Shown one piece after another: positions 1 through 9,116 of a stretch of DNA of 14,983 nucleotides. Location: assembly GCF_000611645.1 (NCBI RefSeq), contig NW_014012818.1, positions 5,920 through 20,902 on the forward strand, in the 5' to 3' direction. Both the position numbers and the translations under genes were made by a program. The stretch comes from Monoraphidium neglectum (Eukaryota; Chlorophyta; Chlorophyceae; Sphaeropleales; Selenastraceae). Numbering within the stretch: position 1 is the stretch's first letter; each line of letters opens with the position of its first letter. Under the pieces are notes generated by a model, which saw nothing but the letters and a program-made list of their open reading frames with translations, did not search any database and had not been told where the DNA came from.

Positions 1-82
1 CCGCCCCGCCCCAGGCCCTGCAACACACAATACATGAATTCACACAGGCACAGGCGTGCGCGCGCGCACGCGCACACACACA

Positions 83-130
<48 letters not shown>

Positions 131-170
131 CACGCACACACCCCCACACGCACACACTATCCACCCTCAC
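1..170 (-). other. Start of intron 12 of the beta-helix gene (runs off the left edge)
   Basis: Reading the minus strand, GTGAGGGTGG follows exon 12 directly at 170. The rest of the stretch is a CA/CG alternating microsatellite and C-rich sequence with no coding signal. No acceptor completes the intron inside the window. Confidence 0.75.
53..128. repeat. (CG)n/(CA)n alternating purine-pyrimidine microsatellite
   Basis: A (CA)n run from 73 to 128 has a single GA interruption at 83-84, and is preceded by alternating CG-rich sequence from about 53. It lies in the intron after exon 12 of the beta-helix gene. Long alternating purine-pyrimidine tracts can adopt Z-DNA; that is general knowledge, not shown here. 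Confidence 0.95.
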
Positions 171-1694
171 CTTGAGCCACACGCCCTTGCCGCCGTAGTA
201 GGGGTTGAGAGGGTTCGTGGGGCGCGCGCTGGTGAAGGTAACGTTCTGCACCGTGTTGAAGCTGCAGCCGTCCAGGATGATCCCCAGGTCCGCATTCTCA
301 AACACCACGTTGGTGATCTGCGAGCCGCGCACACGAACGACGGTTTCGCACGCCGGCGCGTTGTGGGCGCGGGCCGGGCCGCCGGAAGGACTTTCACTGC
401 GAATGCACGGGGACGCGGCACGAACCCTGCGGGGCGCTGCGGCCCAGTCGCGCCCAGCCGTGCCCTGGGGGCCAGGGCGGCCCCTACACTACATCCCCCG
501 TCAGCCCATTGGCTCCCCTCAGGGGCATCATGAGCTGGGCCCCACACACACCACCGAGCCTGCACTACCCGCTCCCCCTCCCCCGCACCCAGGAGTGGGC
601 GGTGTGAAACATGTAGAGGCCGTTGTAGCCCGCCTCCTTGCTCTCCCCCGCATAAGGTGCATCTGCCGGGAACCTGCAGCGGGACGCAGAGACAACCGCA
701 AGCAGGTCGCCACTTCCAACTCCAATTCGCAGCCCAAAATTGCGCTGCACGGGGTTTGCACAATGCCGCTCTGCGGCACCCAAGGTTGACGTCGCACTCC
801 GCACGTGCCCGCTGCGCCCCTGTCTCTGCAGCCCCGTGCGCCCCGCATCCGCCGCCCAGTCAGCATCCTTTGACAGCCGACCTGATTGTTAGGTCTGACA
901 TCCCGGTGATGTTGCGCTTCACGCCACTGGTTGGGGTGTTCCAGTCTGCGCGGAGGAAAGGGGGGGGGGTGACACAGAGGTTGCGCACTCAGATGAGTAA
1001 ATTTGCGCGCGCGCCCGCACCGCGCACCAGCCGTGCACGTGGTCGCTTTGCTACAGCGAGCGTGCGCCGTGCGGCCGCGGGCGCCACGGCCCGATGGGAG
1101 TTGTTGGCGGTTTGACCGCCGTCGACTGCCCGCAACCCACCGTGCAGCTCCGGCTTCCAGGCCGTGGACACGTTGAAGGGCAGGGCGCGCTCGAACTTGA
1201 TCCTGCGGGGCAGACGCAGCCGCCCCAGCCGGTGACGTCACAGCGGCCCGCTGCTGCTGGCAGCCGCCGGGCGCCACAACGCAGCCCCGCCTGCCGCGTA
1301 CACGAGCTCAATTGCCTGCCAAAGCGCGGCCCCCCGGCCCCGGGCCGCCGCCGCGGCGCCCACCTGGGCGGGTTGTCCATGACCGCTGCGATCCTGGATG
1401 TGAACTTCACCACGTCCGCGCGGTTGGTGTAGGCGTCAAAGGGCGCCATGAGGCGCTGGTTGAAGGAGTAGAGCATGTCGTTGTTGACATTGTCCAGCAC
1501 GATGCGCACCATCTGGAGCGGGTTGTTTGGTTTGTTGGTCGGTTGGTTGGTTGCTTGGTCGGCCGGTCGGTCAGTTGGTTGGTTTGTCAGTCCAGTGCAG
1601 GGAGGCTGCTGTGCAGTGCATGGCATGTCAGATGGGGGTGCGTGATAATCGCAAGTGTGGCGGCTGCAAGCACGCCTCGAGGCACAACTGCAGT

Positions 1695-1733
<39 letters not shown>

Positions 1734-3935
1734 GCACGCACGCACGCACGCACGTGCGCACACACGCACAAACACCCCCCCCCACACACACACACAGCGC
1801 TGTCAGCGGTCGTCCAGGTCTGCTTGTCAGCGTGCATGGAATTGCCCCACATGAGTGGCGCTACAAATCTGGGAACCGTTCGACGTCTGGAGCTGCAGCG
1901 GCCTGACCCTGCACCTTCTCCTTGCAAGGCACAGTGGCGACAGGCTGCAGCTGTGTGCTGCCTGCTGCCTGCTGCGCACCCTTCCAGGTTGCAGGCCCGC
2001 GATGCTGTCAAGCTGCACGATGTCAGAGCCCCTTATAATGTTGGCCGTGACATACGCCAGGCGCGTGTCATTGTTGGGGAAATCGCCGCCTGGGGGTCGG
2101 GAATGCAAAGGGGGTTCAGGAGGAGGGGCATGAGCGTATGGGGCACACCGCGGGGCAGGCAAGCACGGCTGCGCCACAGAGCTGTCGCTGCACACACGTG
2201 CAACTAACGTCCAGCGCTCCTCACCGTTCCAATTGATGTAGCCAGGACCAAAGGCATACTGCGGAGGAGAATAGCAGCAGGGTTATGGAGGGGCGCATGG
2301 CAAGGCAAGCGCTGCGTATGCTTGGGATTCAGTCCTGTCAATCGCAGCCATGAGTGTGCGGTGTGCCCTTGCGTCTCCGGCCTGACCAGGGCCGACGCCC
2401 ATCACCAGTGCAGTCGTGGCTGACTCGCCCGAAAATCCTGCTGCTGCCTGCTGTGCTGTGTAAGCCCCGGCTTCCCCTTAACAGTCGTTGAGCAACCTGG
2501 CGTCCCTGGGCCATATGCCACACCTGCGAGATGCCATTCGGCCAGGTGTTGCCGTAGACCTCGGTCAGAGACTTGGGGAAGTAGATGACAGTCTGGCCAG
2601 CGCCCTCGCCCCTGAAGAATATCTGCTTGTCAATGTCCAGTCGCTGCAATATCACGTGATTTGGCCATTAAGATAGGAACAAGGGTCAATTTTATGGCAG
2701 GATACTGAGGCGCAGCAAATGATGTGCATGCGGCCGCGGCGTGCGGGCACACGCAGCAGCCAGGCGGCCGCCTCGGCCCACAACCGGCTCTTCTTCGAGC
2801 GGGCCCGCCAATGTGACGGGGCGCACGTGCGCCGCCGGCTCCCCGGTCCCTGCCGCACCCTCGTGATCACGTAGGTGCCCTTTGGCAGGAGCAGGGTGCC
2901 CTGGCGCGGGATGGTGTTGAACGCCAGCTCAAAGGCGGCGGTGTCGTCGGTGACGCCATCGCCCTTGGCGCCAAAGGTGGCCTTGATGTCTGCCATAATG
3001 GGGTTCTTTGGAGGGTCGTAGTCCCCATACCTGGCACGAGGGCAAATCAACAACAGGGCGCATGTGTGCGTGTGCGTGTGCGTGAGGCGTAGCCGCAGGC
3101 GTGCTCGTGCGCATGTGCGTCTGCGTGAGCACGTGCCACATTCCGTGCAAGCATGTGCCTGATTCATGTCGATGCAGGGATGCCTCGTGGGTGCCGCAAG
3201 TGTGACGCGCACTTCAGGCAGGCTAATAACCGAAGGGCCCGGGTCGCCGCTGCCGCTCACATGTAGCCCGCGTAGCTCCAGTCCATCAGGCGGCTGTTGG
3301 CGCGGTTGAACCGCTCCCCAGTGCAGCCATACAGCGACGAAGCGCCTGCAGGGATGTTTAGCGGTTTGGGGTGATTAGGATTTAGATCTGTGTTTTTGCA
3401 AACGTGATGACTGCCAACAATTGCTCTCAGAGTCCGAACTTACAACCAAGGGCGGCCGACAGGTGGCGTGACAGGCATCAGCCAGGCATGGCCGGGGGCG
3501 TCGGACGGGCCCTTTGCTCTGCGCCGTCAACCCCCGCTCACGGATGGTGTTAGCGCCGCAGGGCGTGCAGCCCGACCAGGTTGAAGTGGGGTAGCAGCAT
3601 TTGGCGCTGCTGGTGCGGTTGCAGCCATAGGTGGCTGCAGCAGTGCGGCGAGATGGCATGGGGCAGCGAGCGGTTTTGGTGGACAGCATGGTGCAGACTG
3701 CCGATCTGATGCTACCCCAGTAAGCACTCAAAGCCTGTGTTTTACCGCCAATCCCTTGTACAATCTTGCATAGCCGCTCCATGCTGACGCACGGCTGCCA
3801 CATGTGAGCAGCGGCCTCACGTTCGGGCGCGCATGTCCCAGTCGGGCGTGCGCAGACACCTTGGGCGACGGCGCTCCCTGCCAGCACCGCCAGCACGCAC
3901 GCCAGAAAGGCTTCGATCGTCCAGGATCGCCTCAT
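171..3935 (-). CDS. Secreted pectate-lyase-superfamily (right-handed beta-helix) protein, 3' end missing
   Basis: Twelve exons can be joined with matching phases: 3935-3821, 3634-3542, 3345-3261, 3030-2859, 2643-2524, 2258-2225, 2089-1980, 1512-1364, 1202-1141, 945-882, 673-589 and 317-171 (1236 nt, 412 residues). All introns are GT-AG. The start at 3935 opens a signal peptide (MRRSWTIEAFLACVLAVLAG, cleavage near residue 25), so export or wall/matrix location is inferred. Residues about 28-77 hold eight cysteines. Residues 117-131 carry the superfamily signature FGAKGDGVTDDTAAF, followed by GTYVITR, GAGQTVIYFPKSL and, in the last exons, IIRGSDIVQLDS, AGYNGLYMFHTAHSW and ITNVVFENADLGIILDGCSF, typical of beta-helix rungs. 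The superfamily includes polysaccharide lyases and hydrolases; no substrate or catalytic residue can be assigned. Exon 12 ends in a good donor (AAG/GTGAGG), so the rest lies left of the window. Confidence 0.88.
1519..1588. repeat. Degenerate GGTT/GGTC tetranucleotide repeat next to a splice acceptor
   Basis: Plus strand shows repeated GGTT, GGTC and GGTTT units. On the transcribed minus strand this is a CCAA/CCGA-rich tract ending a few bases before the acceptor of exon 8 (CTCCAG, exon start 1512). It occupies the place of the polypyrimidine tract of that intron and may contain branch-point-like A residues. Confidence 0.8.
1696..1800. repeat. Compound (AC)n-(GCAC)n microsatellite in intron 7 of the beta-helix gene
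   Basis: (AC)n covers 1696-1729, passes into (GCAC)n to about 1753, then into mixed CA/C-rich sequence ending near 1800. The whole tract sits inside the 467-base intron 1979-1513. It is length-variable sequence by type and yields several spurious reading frames on both strands. Confidence 0.93.
3062..3085. repeat. Short (TGTGCG)n-like tract in intron 3 of the beta-helix gene
   Basis: Four imperfect GTGTGC units lie in the intron between exon 3 (ending 3261) and exon 4 (starting 3030). Same CA/CG class as the other two tracts in this gene. Confidence 0.7.
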
Positions 3936-4418
3936 GACGCGCTTATGTATATGCTGGACGGTGACAGGGTCAATGCCCGGCAGATCGCGTTTGGTCTTCC
4001 CGCGACGACCGCCGTGGCAGAGCCCGGGTGTGAGCAACAGGATCAATCAAAGAAATTATTCAGCACTTCATTCACGTGTTGGGGTTCTGTGAGTGCCGCG
4101 CGAGGCGCGGAATAGATCGTCGGTCAGCCAGTCGAGGAGGCTGAACAATGGAAGATGGAATCGAGACTACCGTACTAAGTCGACGCAGATAACAAGGGCT
4201 GCATTGCCAGAAGGTGCAGAATCGCACGCCGTTGATTGCAGTGCGGCACAGTCACTGACGTACTCTATGCCAGGGGCGGACTGCTCAGAGCGCGGCGCGC
4301 AGCCGGTGCAACCCTCCATGAAACATGGCAGGGTATTCACTTTACAAAGGTGTCGCGTGCGCAGGCGCACAGAATATACCGTAATGTGCCAAAACTAGAA
4401 TTCGGCAGTCCTGCAAGG
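3936..4418. other. Intergenic spacer: 3' flank of the RMD1-like gene and 5' flank of the beta-helix gene
   Basis: No reading frame here has recognisable protein features. The right part should be the 3' UTR of the RMD1-like gene and the left part the promoter and 5' UTR of the beta-helix gene. Base composition is less GC-rich than the flanking exons. No TATA box or other promoter element is convincing. Confidence 0.6.
4342..4346 (-). promoter_or_regulatory. TGTAA poly(A)-signal candidate for the RMD1-like gene
   Basis: Minus-strand TGTAA (plus TTACA) lies about 75 bases past the TAA stop at 4419-4421. TGTAA is the usual poly(A) signal in Chlamydomonas-type green algae. Five bases can occur by chance, so the support comes from position. 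Confidence 0.5.
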
Positions 4419-7400
4419 TTAGTCCTCGTCTTCCTGCCGCCGCCGCTCTTGCTCATGCTGCCGGCGCGGCTGCCCCTGGCTGTGTTCCCGCGGCCGCACC
4501 TCCGAAACCGCCGCCTCCGCCAAACCGCCGCTGACCGCGGCCTCCTGCCACTCGGTCCGCCTGCCACCGCGCGGCGCGTCCTCCTGTCGCCCCGACGGCC
4601 AGATCCACTGCAGCCAGCTCCCCAAGATGGTTGCTCCGTTACCTGCCTGCCCCTGCTGCCTGCCACCGCCGCCGTCATCCTGGGCCCCGCGTCCCTCGTC
4701 GATTAAGAGATCCTCCTCCTGCAACAACTTGCCCTCGTCGGCCTCAACGCGCCCGCCGCCGCCCGCCGCTCTGGCTAGCGGAGTGGCTGCCGCCGCGGCC
4801 GCCGCCGCCTCTGCCGCGCCCTCGGCCCCCTCGCTCGCCGCCTCGCGCCCGCGCCGCCCAGGCAAGCCTGGGAGCTGCCACCAACGCCGCCGCTCGTCAC
4901 GCTCCTCGTCCCAGTGCCACTCCCGGTCAGCCGGGCCCAACGCGGGGCCCCCGCGACGGTGGCCGCCGCCGCCGCCGCCGTTGTCATCCGCCTTTGGTGG
5001 CAGCAGCAGCTCCAGCAGGGTGATGGCGCAGCTGATCACCAGCAGCCAGATCACCCTGTCGCACGGCAAGGTGGGGGGGGGGGGGTGGCCGCGACGGCTG
5101 ACATGCTGATGTGACTTCATTGCACGTAAGCGGGACGGCGCGCCAGGCCTGCGACCCCGTCCGACACAACACCACGGTAGTTTGGACTCCGCCATCGCGC
5201 ACAGTACAGGGCTGCACCAGATTTGCAAGGGCTGATAACTGGCCCCATCGCCGCAAGCGGCTGGGCGCTTGGCCCCTGACCTGTCCGTGAGCTTTGCGTA
5301 GCGGCGGCCGTGGCGGTGCTTAAGGTCAAACGTTGCCGTTTGCTTGAACTCGTCAAGCTGCGGCGTCGCGCGTGGGGTAAAGGACGGGAAGCTGAGCAGG
5401 CAGAGGCGCGCACCGTGCGATAGCTGCAAATCAGCCGAACACGCAGTGCGCCCACCCACGCCGAAATCCAAGCAGCACGTTGGATACGCTAGCTCAAAAC
5501 CCTAGTCGTGTTGGGTTGCGGCAGTACAAGCAAGCCTGGCAGCATTCTCGCGCCGGCGACCTCGCTTTCCCTCCATCATCCACAGCGCCCCCAAGCCCTG
5601 CCCCCAGCCCCACCTTGAGCTCCAGGGCCTCGAAGCGCGTCTCAAGGCAATAGTCCTCAAACAGCAGCTCCCACGCCTTGGGCCGCCACGTCAGCATAGG
5701 GAGGGGGGACGGGGTGCGGCGCCGCGCCGCGCCGCACAGGCTGTCAGATGCAGAACCCCAATATCAGCGACCGAAGGCCAAGACACGGGTGCTGGCGCAG
5801 TCCGCGAGCCGGCCTCCCCCAGACTGCGCCTGAACCAAATTGACCACGCTTGCTCCTGCGCGACTTGGAACGCCTCTGGTCCCGCAGGCACAGCGATCCA
5901 TGTCGCCGCCCTGCTTGCGGCGGCACAGCCTGTCACCCCCGCCCACCTCTGAGAAGGCGTCGTATCGCCACGACAGCTCCCCTGCGTCCAGCAGGCTGTG
6001 GGCCTCGGTGATCGCCATGCTGCCATACGCAGCAGCCCTGCAGGCATGGGGTGCATATGGGTGGACGGGCGTTTTGACTTGTGTCCGACTGCTTGCATGC
6101 GTGAAGGCTTGCATGCGCGGTAGCAAACAAGGGCGGGTGTGCGTGGTAGCATGGTAGCGTCATCTTGGTGGTGTGCAACATTATCTGCGACAGCATTACT
6201 TTCCAGGGGTCCAGGGATCACCACGCATCCAAACTTCATGCATGGAGCGCCTGTGCTGTCGTTGCTGGGGCCTCGGCATATCATCGCTGCGGCCCAGCCC
6301 AAGCGCCGTGCGCCACACACTTGAACAGCCGGCTGTCTTGGGCGCCCGCGAACATGCCGGTGCCGCGGTTGACCGAGGCGTCTGCCATCGCCGCATGCAG
6401 CGCCGTCAAGGCACCGTCCACCTGGTATCAATGGCCAGGGGAATACACACTTATTGCCAAAACTGTTCATCAGCTTCCAGTCGCAGGTTCACACACCGAG
6501 GTGCAGGTACGTGACCGAAGCATGGTCCGATGCGCATGCGGGGGTGCCGCTGTTGACCATTGCGCGTGCATCGGTCCATGTTGAGCGCTACGCGCGGCAC
6601 CCACCTCTCCGTCGACCTGCGACAGCGCCACCGACTGCCCCAGTATAGAGGAGGCCACCCTGAGGTGGCCCATATCCAGGACCTGGCGGGAGCGGGCAAG
6701 AGCGAGCTGCGCGTGACGCTAACACCTGTGTGCACGGGACTCGGGCGGCGTTCTGTAGCTGCAGGGATTCAGGCAAGCCTAGGCCTGTTGGGCCGCAAGC
6801 GCAGCTGCTTCAACAAACACAATACAGCACATGCACTTGGACCTGGAAATGCACATGCCCTCCCAATCATTCCTCGCAAGGCCCCTGTGTCTGCGGCGGC
6901 GGCTGCGCTTGCACACCCCCGCTCCCAAAGCGCTCACCCTGAGGACCAGCTTGTTAGGGTCCATACGGGCCGACTGGGGCGCCGAAGGGTCAATCTGGAT
7001 CGTGTGGGCGTCGGCCGCCGCCGGTTGCGCCAAGCTCGGGCCTCCAGGGGACGGAGGGAGCGGCAGCAGGCACGCCGCCATTGAGACCGCTGCACATTGT
7101 CCCAGTTTGTCGGCCGCGGGTGCAACCGTCCCATGCTGCGCTCTGGGTACCTCGCCACAGCTGAGCCTGGCGCTGCCTTGCATGTGGCTGGCACAGCCCC
7201 CGCAAATGCAATCTGCGGGGCCCCCACAGACCCTCACCTGGGTGGAGCAGCCCGTCTGGGCGCCCGGTGCGGTAGAACGCCCCTAGGGGCATCACGCGCG
7301 ACAGCGCCGCCGCGTCTTCGTCGGGCATGGCGTACTCCTCCCCGGGCTCTGACGCGGGCGGCCCCAGCAGCGCGACCGCGCCGTGCCGGTACGCGACTAG

Positions 7401-8377
7401 CAGGAACGGCGCCCGCGCGTCGCGGCGGCGCCGCTCGCGCCGGTCCCGCCGCTGGTGCGCGCCCGCGCCGTGCGCGCGCGAGGCGCCGGGCTGCTGCTGC
7501 TGCTGTTGCTGTTGCTGTTGGTGCAGCGAGGGGGGCCGCCGCACGACGCGCGGCTGCATGCGGGGGCCGAGCCACACTATGGCAAAGTCCTTGCCGGTGT
7601 CGACGCTCAGCCCGAGGCTGCGGCAGTGGTCCACGAGCTCTTTGATGTGCAGCCGCATGCCTGCGATGGCCGCAACCGGCGGCGCGGACGGGAGGCTGCG
7701 TCGGCACCGCCGCATGTGAGGGAGGATTGGGGCAGGACGCGCCCCTGCGCCCCTGCGCCTCGGTCGAGGGCGTCGCGGTGCGCTGGCGAATTGCAGAGCA
7801 GCTATGACAGCGCCAAGCCGGGCTGATGCGGATGGGACCGCACGCGCACGAGCGCTCGGACCAGGCCGGCGTGCTCACCCCAGTGCATGGCGCGCATTTG
7901 GAGGGTGCAGGGCGCGTCGACAGCCACTTCTGACAGCAGCCGCGAGGTGGCCACGCCGCCCGCCTTGGCGAACGGGCCGGCCGAGAAGCCTTGCTCGAGC
8001 GACGGCGACGCGAGGCGGCGCAGGGCATAGGGCCCGAGGAGCAGCAGCACGGGATGCTCTTGCGCCAGGGCCTCCGCGGCGGCGGGGTCGCAGCCGAAGG
8101 CGGCTTGCATGCGCTCGAGGCGGCTGCGGGTATCGTCCGGCGGCATGCGCTCGGCCCCGGCAATCGTCGCCAGCGGCCGCCTTGAAAGCAGCGCCGCTGA
8201 GAGTGACAGTGGTGGTGGCGCATGCTGGCCGCTGTGGGCGTGGGCATAGGCCAGGCTGCAGCGGCGCCGAGGCGCAGGAGTGTCGAGGGCTCCTTCGTGC
8301 GATGCTGGCTGACCGGTGCGCGTGTCGAGCGTCGTGGCGTATGCTGATGCCGGCAACTGACAAGCCCATGCGGGCAT
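4419..8377 (-). CDS. RMD1/DUF155-family (RMND1/RETARDED ROOT GROWTH-like) membrane protein
   Basis: Proposed exons: 8377-7879, 7660-7238, 7089-6938, 6682-6605, 6421-6321, 6037-5947, 5697(or 5694)-5614, 5357-5281 and 5055-4419, about 713 residues. Phases match at all junctions except the acceptor of exon 7. Family hallmarks: PFLLVAYRHGAVALLG (residues about 252-267), then HLRVASSILGQSVALSQVDG (364-383), a W/E-rich helical stretch with WRPKAWELLFEDYCLETRF, KLDEFKQTATFDLKHRHGRR (about 476-495), and a membrane segment VIWLLVISCAITLLELLL (503-520) near the C-terminus, as in RMD1 proteins. Yeast, human and plant relatives are mostly organellar, especially mitochondrial. The N-terminus has arginine-rich leader-like sequence, so organelle import is inferred. 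The start is uncertain: ATGs at 8377 and 8146 are both in frame. About 190 low-complexity residues follow the membrane segment. Confidence 0.78.
5073..5085. repeat. G13 homopolymer in the last intron of the RMD1-like gene
   Basis: Thirteen G on the plus strand give C13 in the transcript, about 15-30 bases before the acceptor of the last exon (5055), so it likely serves as polypyrimidine tract. It is also a typical site of sequencing length error. Confidence 0.85.
5614..5697 (-). other. Exon 7 of the RMD1-like gene with no canonical acceptor
   Basis: The segment WRPKAWELLFEDYCLETRF...LELK is conserved-looking and ends at a normal donor (AAG/GTGGGG). Its 5' side is a pyrimidine tract (CCCCGTCCCCCCTCCC) running straight into TATG with no AG. 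The nearest upstream AG (in CTGACAG, about 43 bases earlier) would put exon 6, which ends in phase 0, out of frame and reach a stop. A TG acceptor before 5694, or a one-base error turning TAG into TATG, would restore the frame exactly. Confidence 0.6.
7491..7520 (-). repeat. CAG/CAA repeat encoding Q10 in the RMD1-like protein
   Basis: Ten glutamine codons (residues about 214-223, mixed CAG and CAA) sit in exon 2 in an Arg/Ala-rich linker just before the conserved FLLVAYRHG strand. The linker is an insertion relative to the family core. Confidence 0.85.
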
Positions 8378-8870
8378 GTCATGCTGTTGAAATATACGCG
8401 AAGTGCCTAGGCATCTGTACAAAGCACGCCCGCGCATGCTGCGGGCTGCGTGGGTGTGCTGTTAATCAGCAGAAATTCAGCTACAGATCGCAAAGGTTAC
8501 TGTACGTTCGCCTATACGATACTCCCGCATCATCAGAACAGCATCCAGAGACGTCCATGCCGTCACTGATTGCACTGCTGTGCAGCTTGCAGTGTCAGGT
8601 GTGTCGCTTTCATGATTTCACAGGACAAAATCTGCAATGCATGAATTCAAAGTGAAATGTGGGTGGTGCATCCTTCGCTTGTCTAAGCTCAGCTCTTTGC
8701 AGCATTGCCATTCAGCGTCCCATAGCAGTTTTGAACCTGGTCAACTGTAGCAGGTCAACACGAGACAGCTTACAGCACAGGATGCGCTCCAACTGGTGCT
8801 TTGCCGCACCGCCTCGACTGCCATTATTCGCGCGTGCAAGACATTCCGCACACAAAAACAAGGTGGCGGT
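8378..8870. other. Intergenic spacer between Rtf2 and the RMD1-like gene
   Basis: Both flanking genes are on the minus strand, so this holds the Rtf2 3' UTR (right) and the promoter and 5' UTR of the RMD1-like gene (left). It is clearly more AT-rich than the coding parts. Reading frames through it show no recognisable protein. Apart from the TGTAA candidate nothing else is supported. Confidence 0.6.
8770..8774 (-). promoter_or_regulatory. TGTAA poly(A)-signal candidate for Rtf2
   Basis: Minus-strand TGTAA lies about 97 bases past the TAG stop of Rtf2 (8871-8873), the position expected for a green-algal poly(A) signal. Confidence 0.5.
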
Positions 8871-9083
8871 CTATGTAGCCTCTGCGCCCTCCGGCAGCGC
8901 GATCCGTACGCGCTTGCCTTGAACTTGGGCATGCCCAGCCGCGAGCCCTCCGCCGCCGATGGCTGGCCGCCGCAAGCCCATGGCATCCTTCGCGCCGTCC
9001 TCAGGCTGCTGCTGCCGCTCCTTGACAGCGCCGGCCTGTGGGGCCGCTGGATGACTGCTCTGTCGCTCCTGCTGCTGCGGCTC

Positions 9084-9116
<33 letters not shown>

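Noticed and set aside
4627..5109. Plus-strand Ala/Pro/Ser-rich frames
   Set aside because: They are antisense to the last exon of the RMD1-like gene, whose frame has the conserved membrane segment and correct splice phase.
7879..8146. Possible mTERF-type helical repeat in the N-terminus of the RMD1-like protein (LERMQAAFGCDPAAAEALAQ)
   Set aside because: Only one loosely similar unit is visible and no repeat follows, so it is not enough to call a domain.
7804..8655. 283-residue plus-strand frame
   Set aside because: It is Arg/Ala-rich, antisense to the first exon of the RMD1-like gene, and runs through AT-rich spacer with no recognisable motif.
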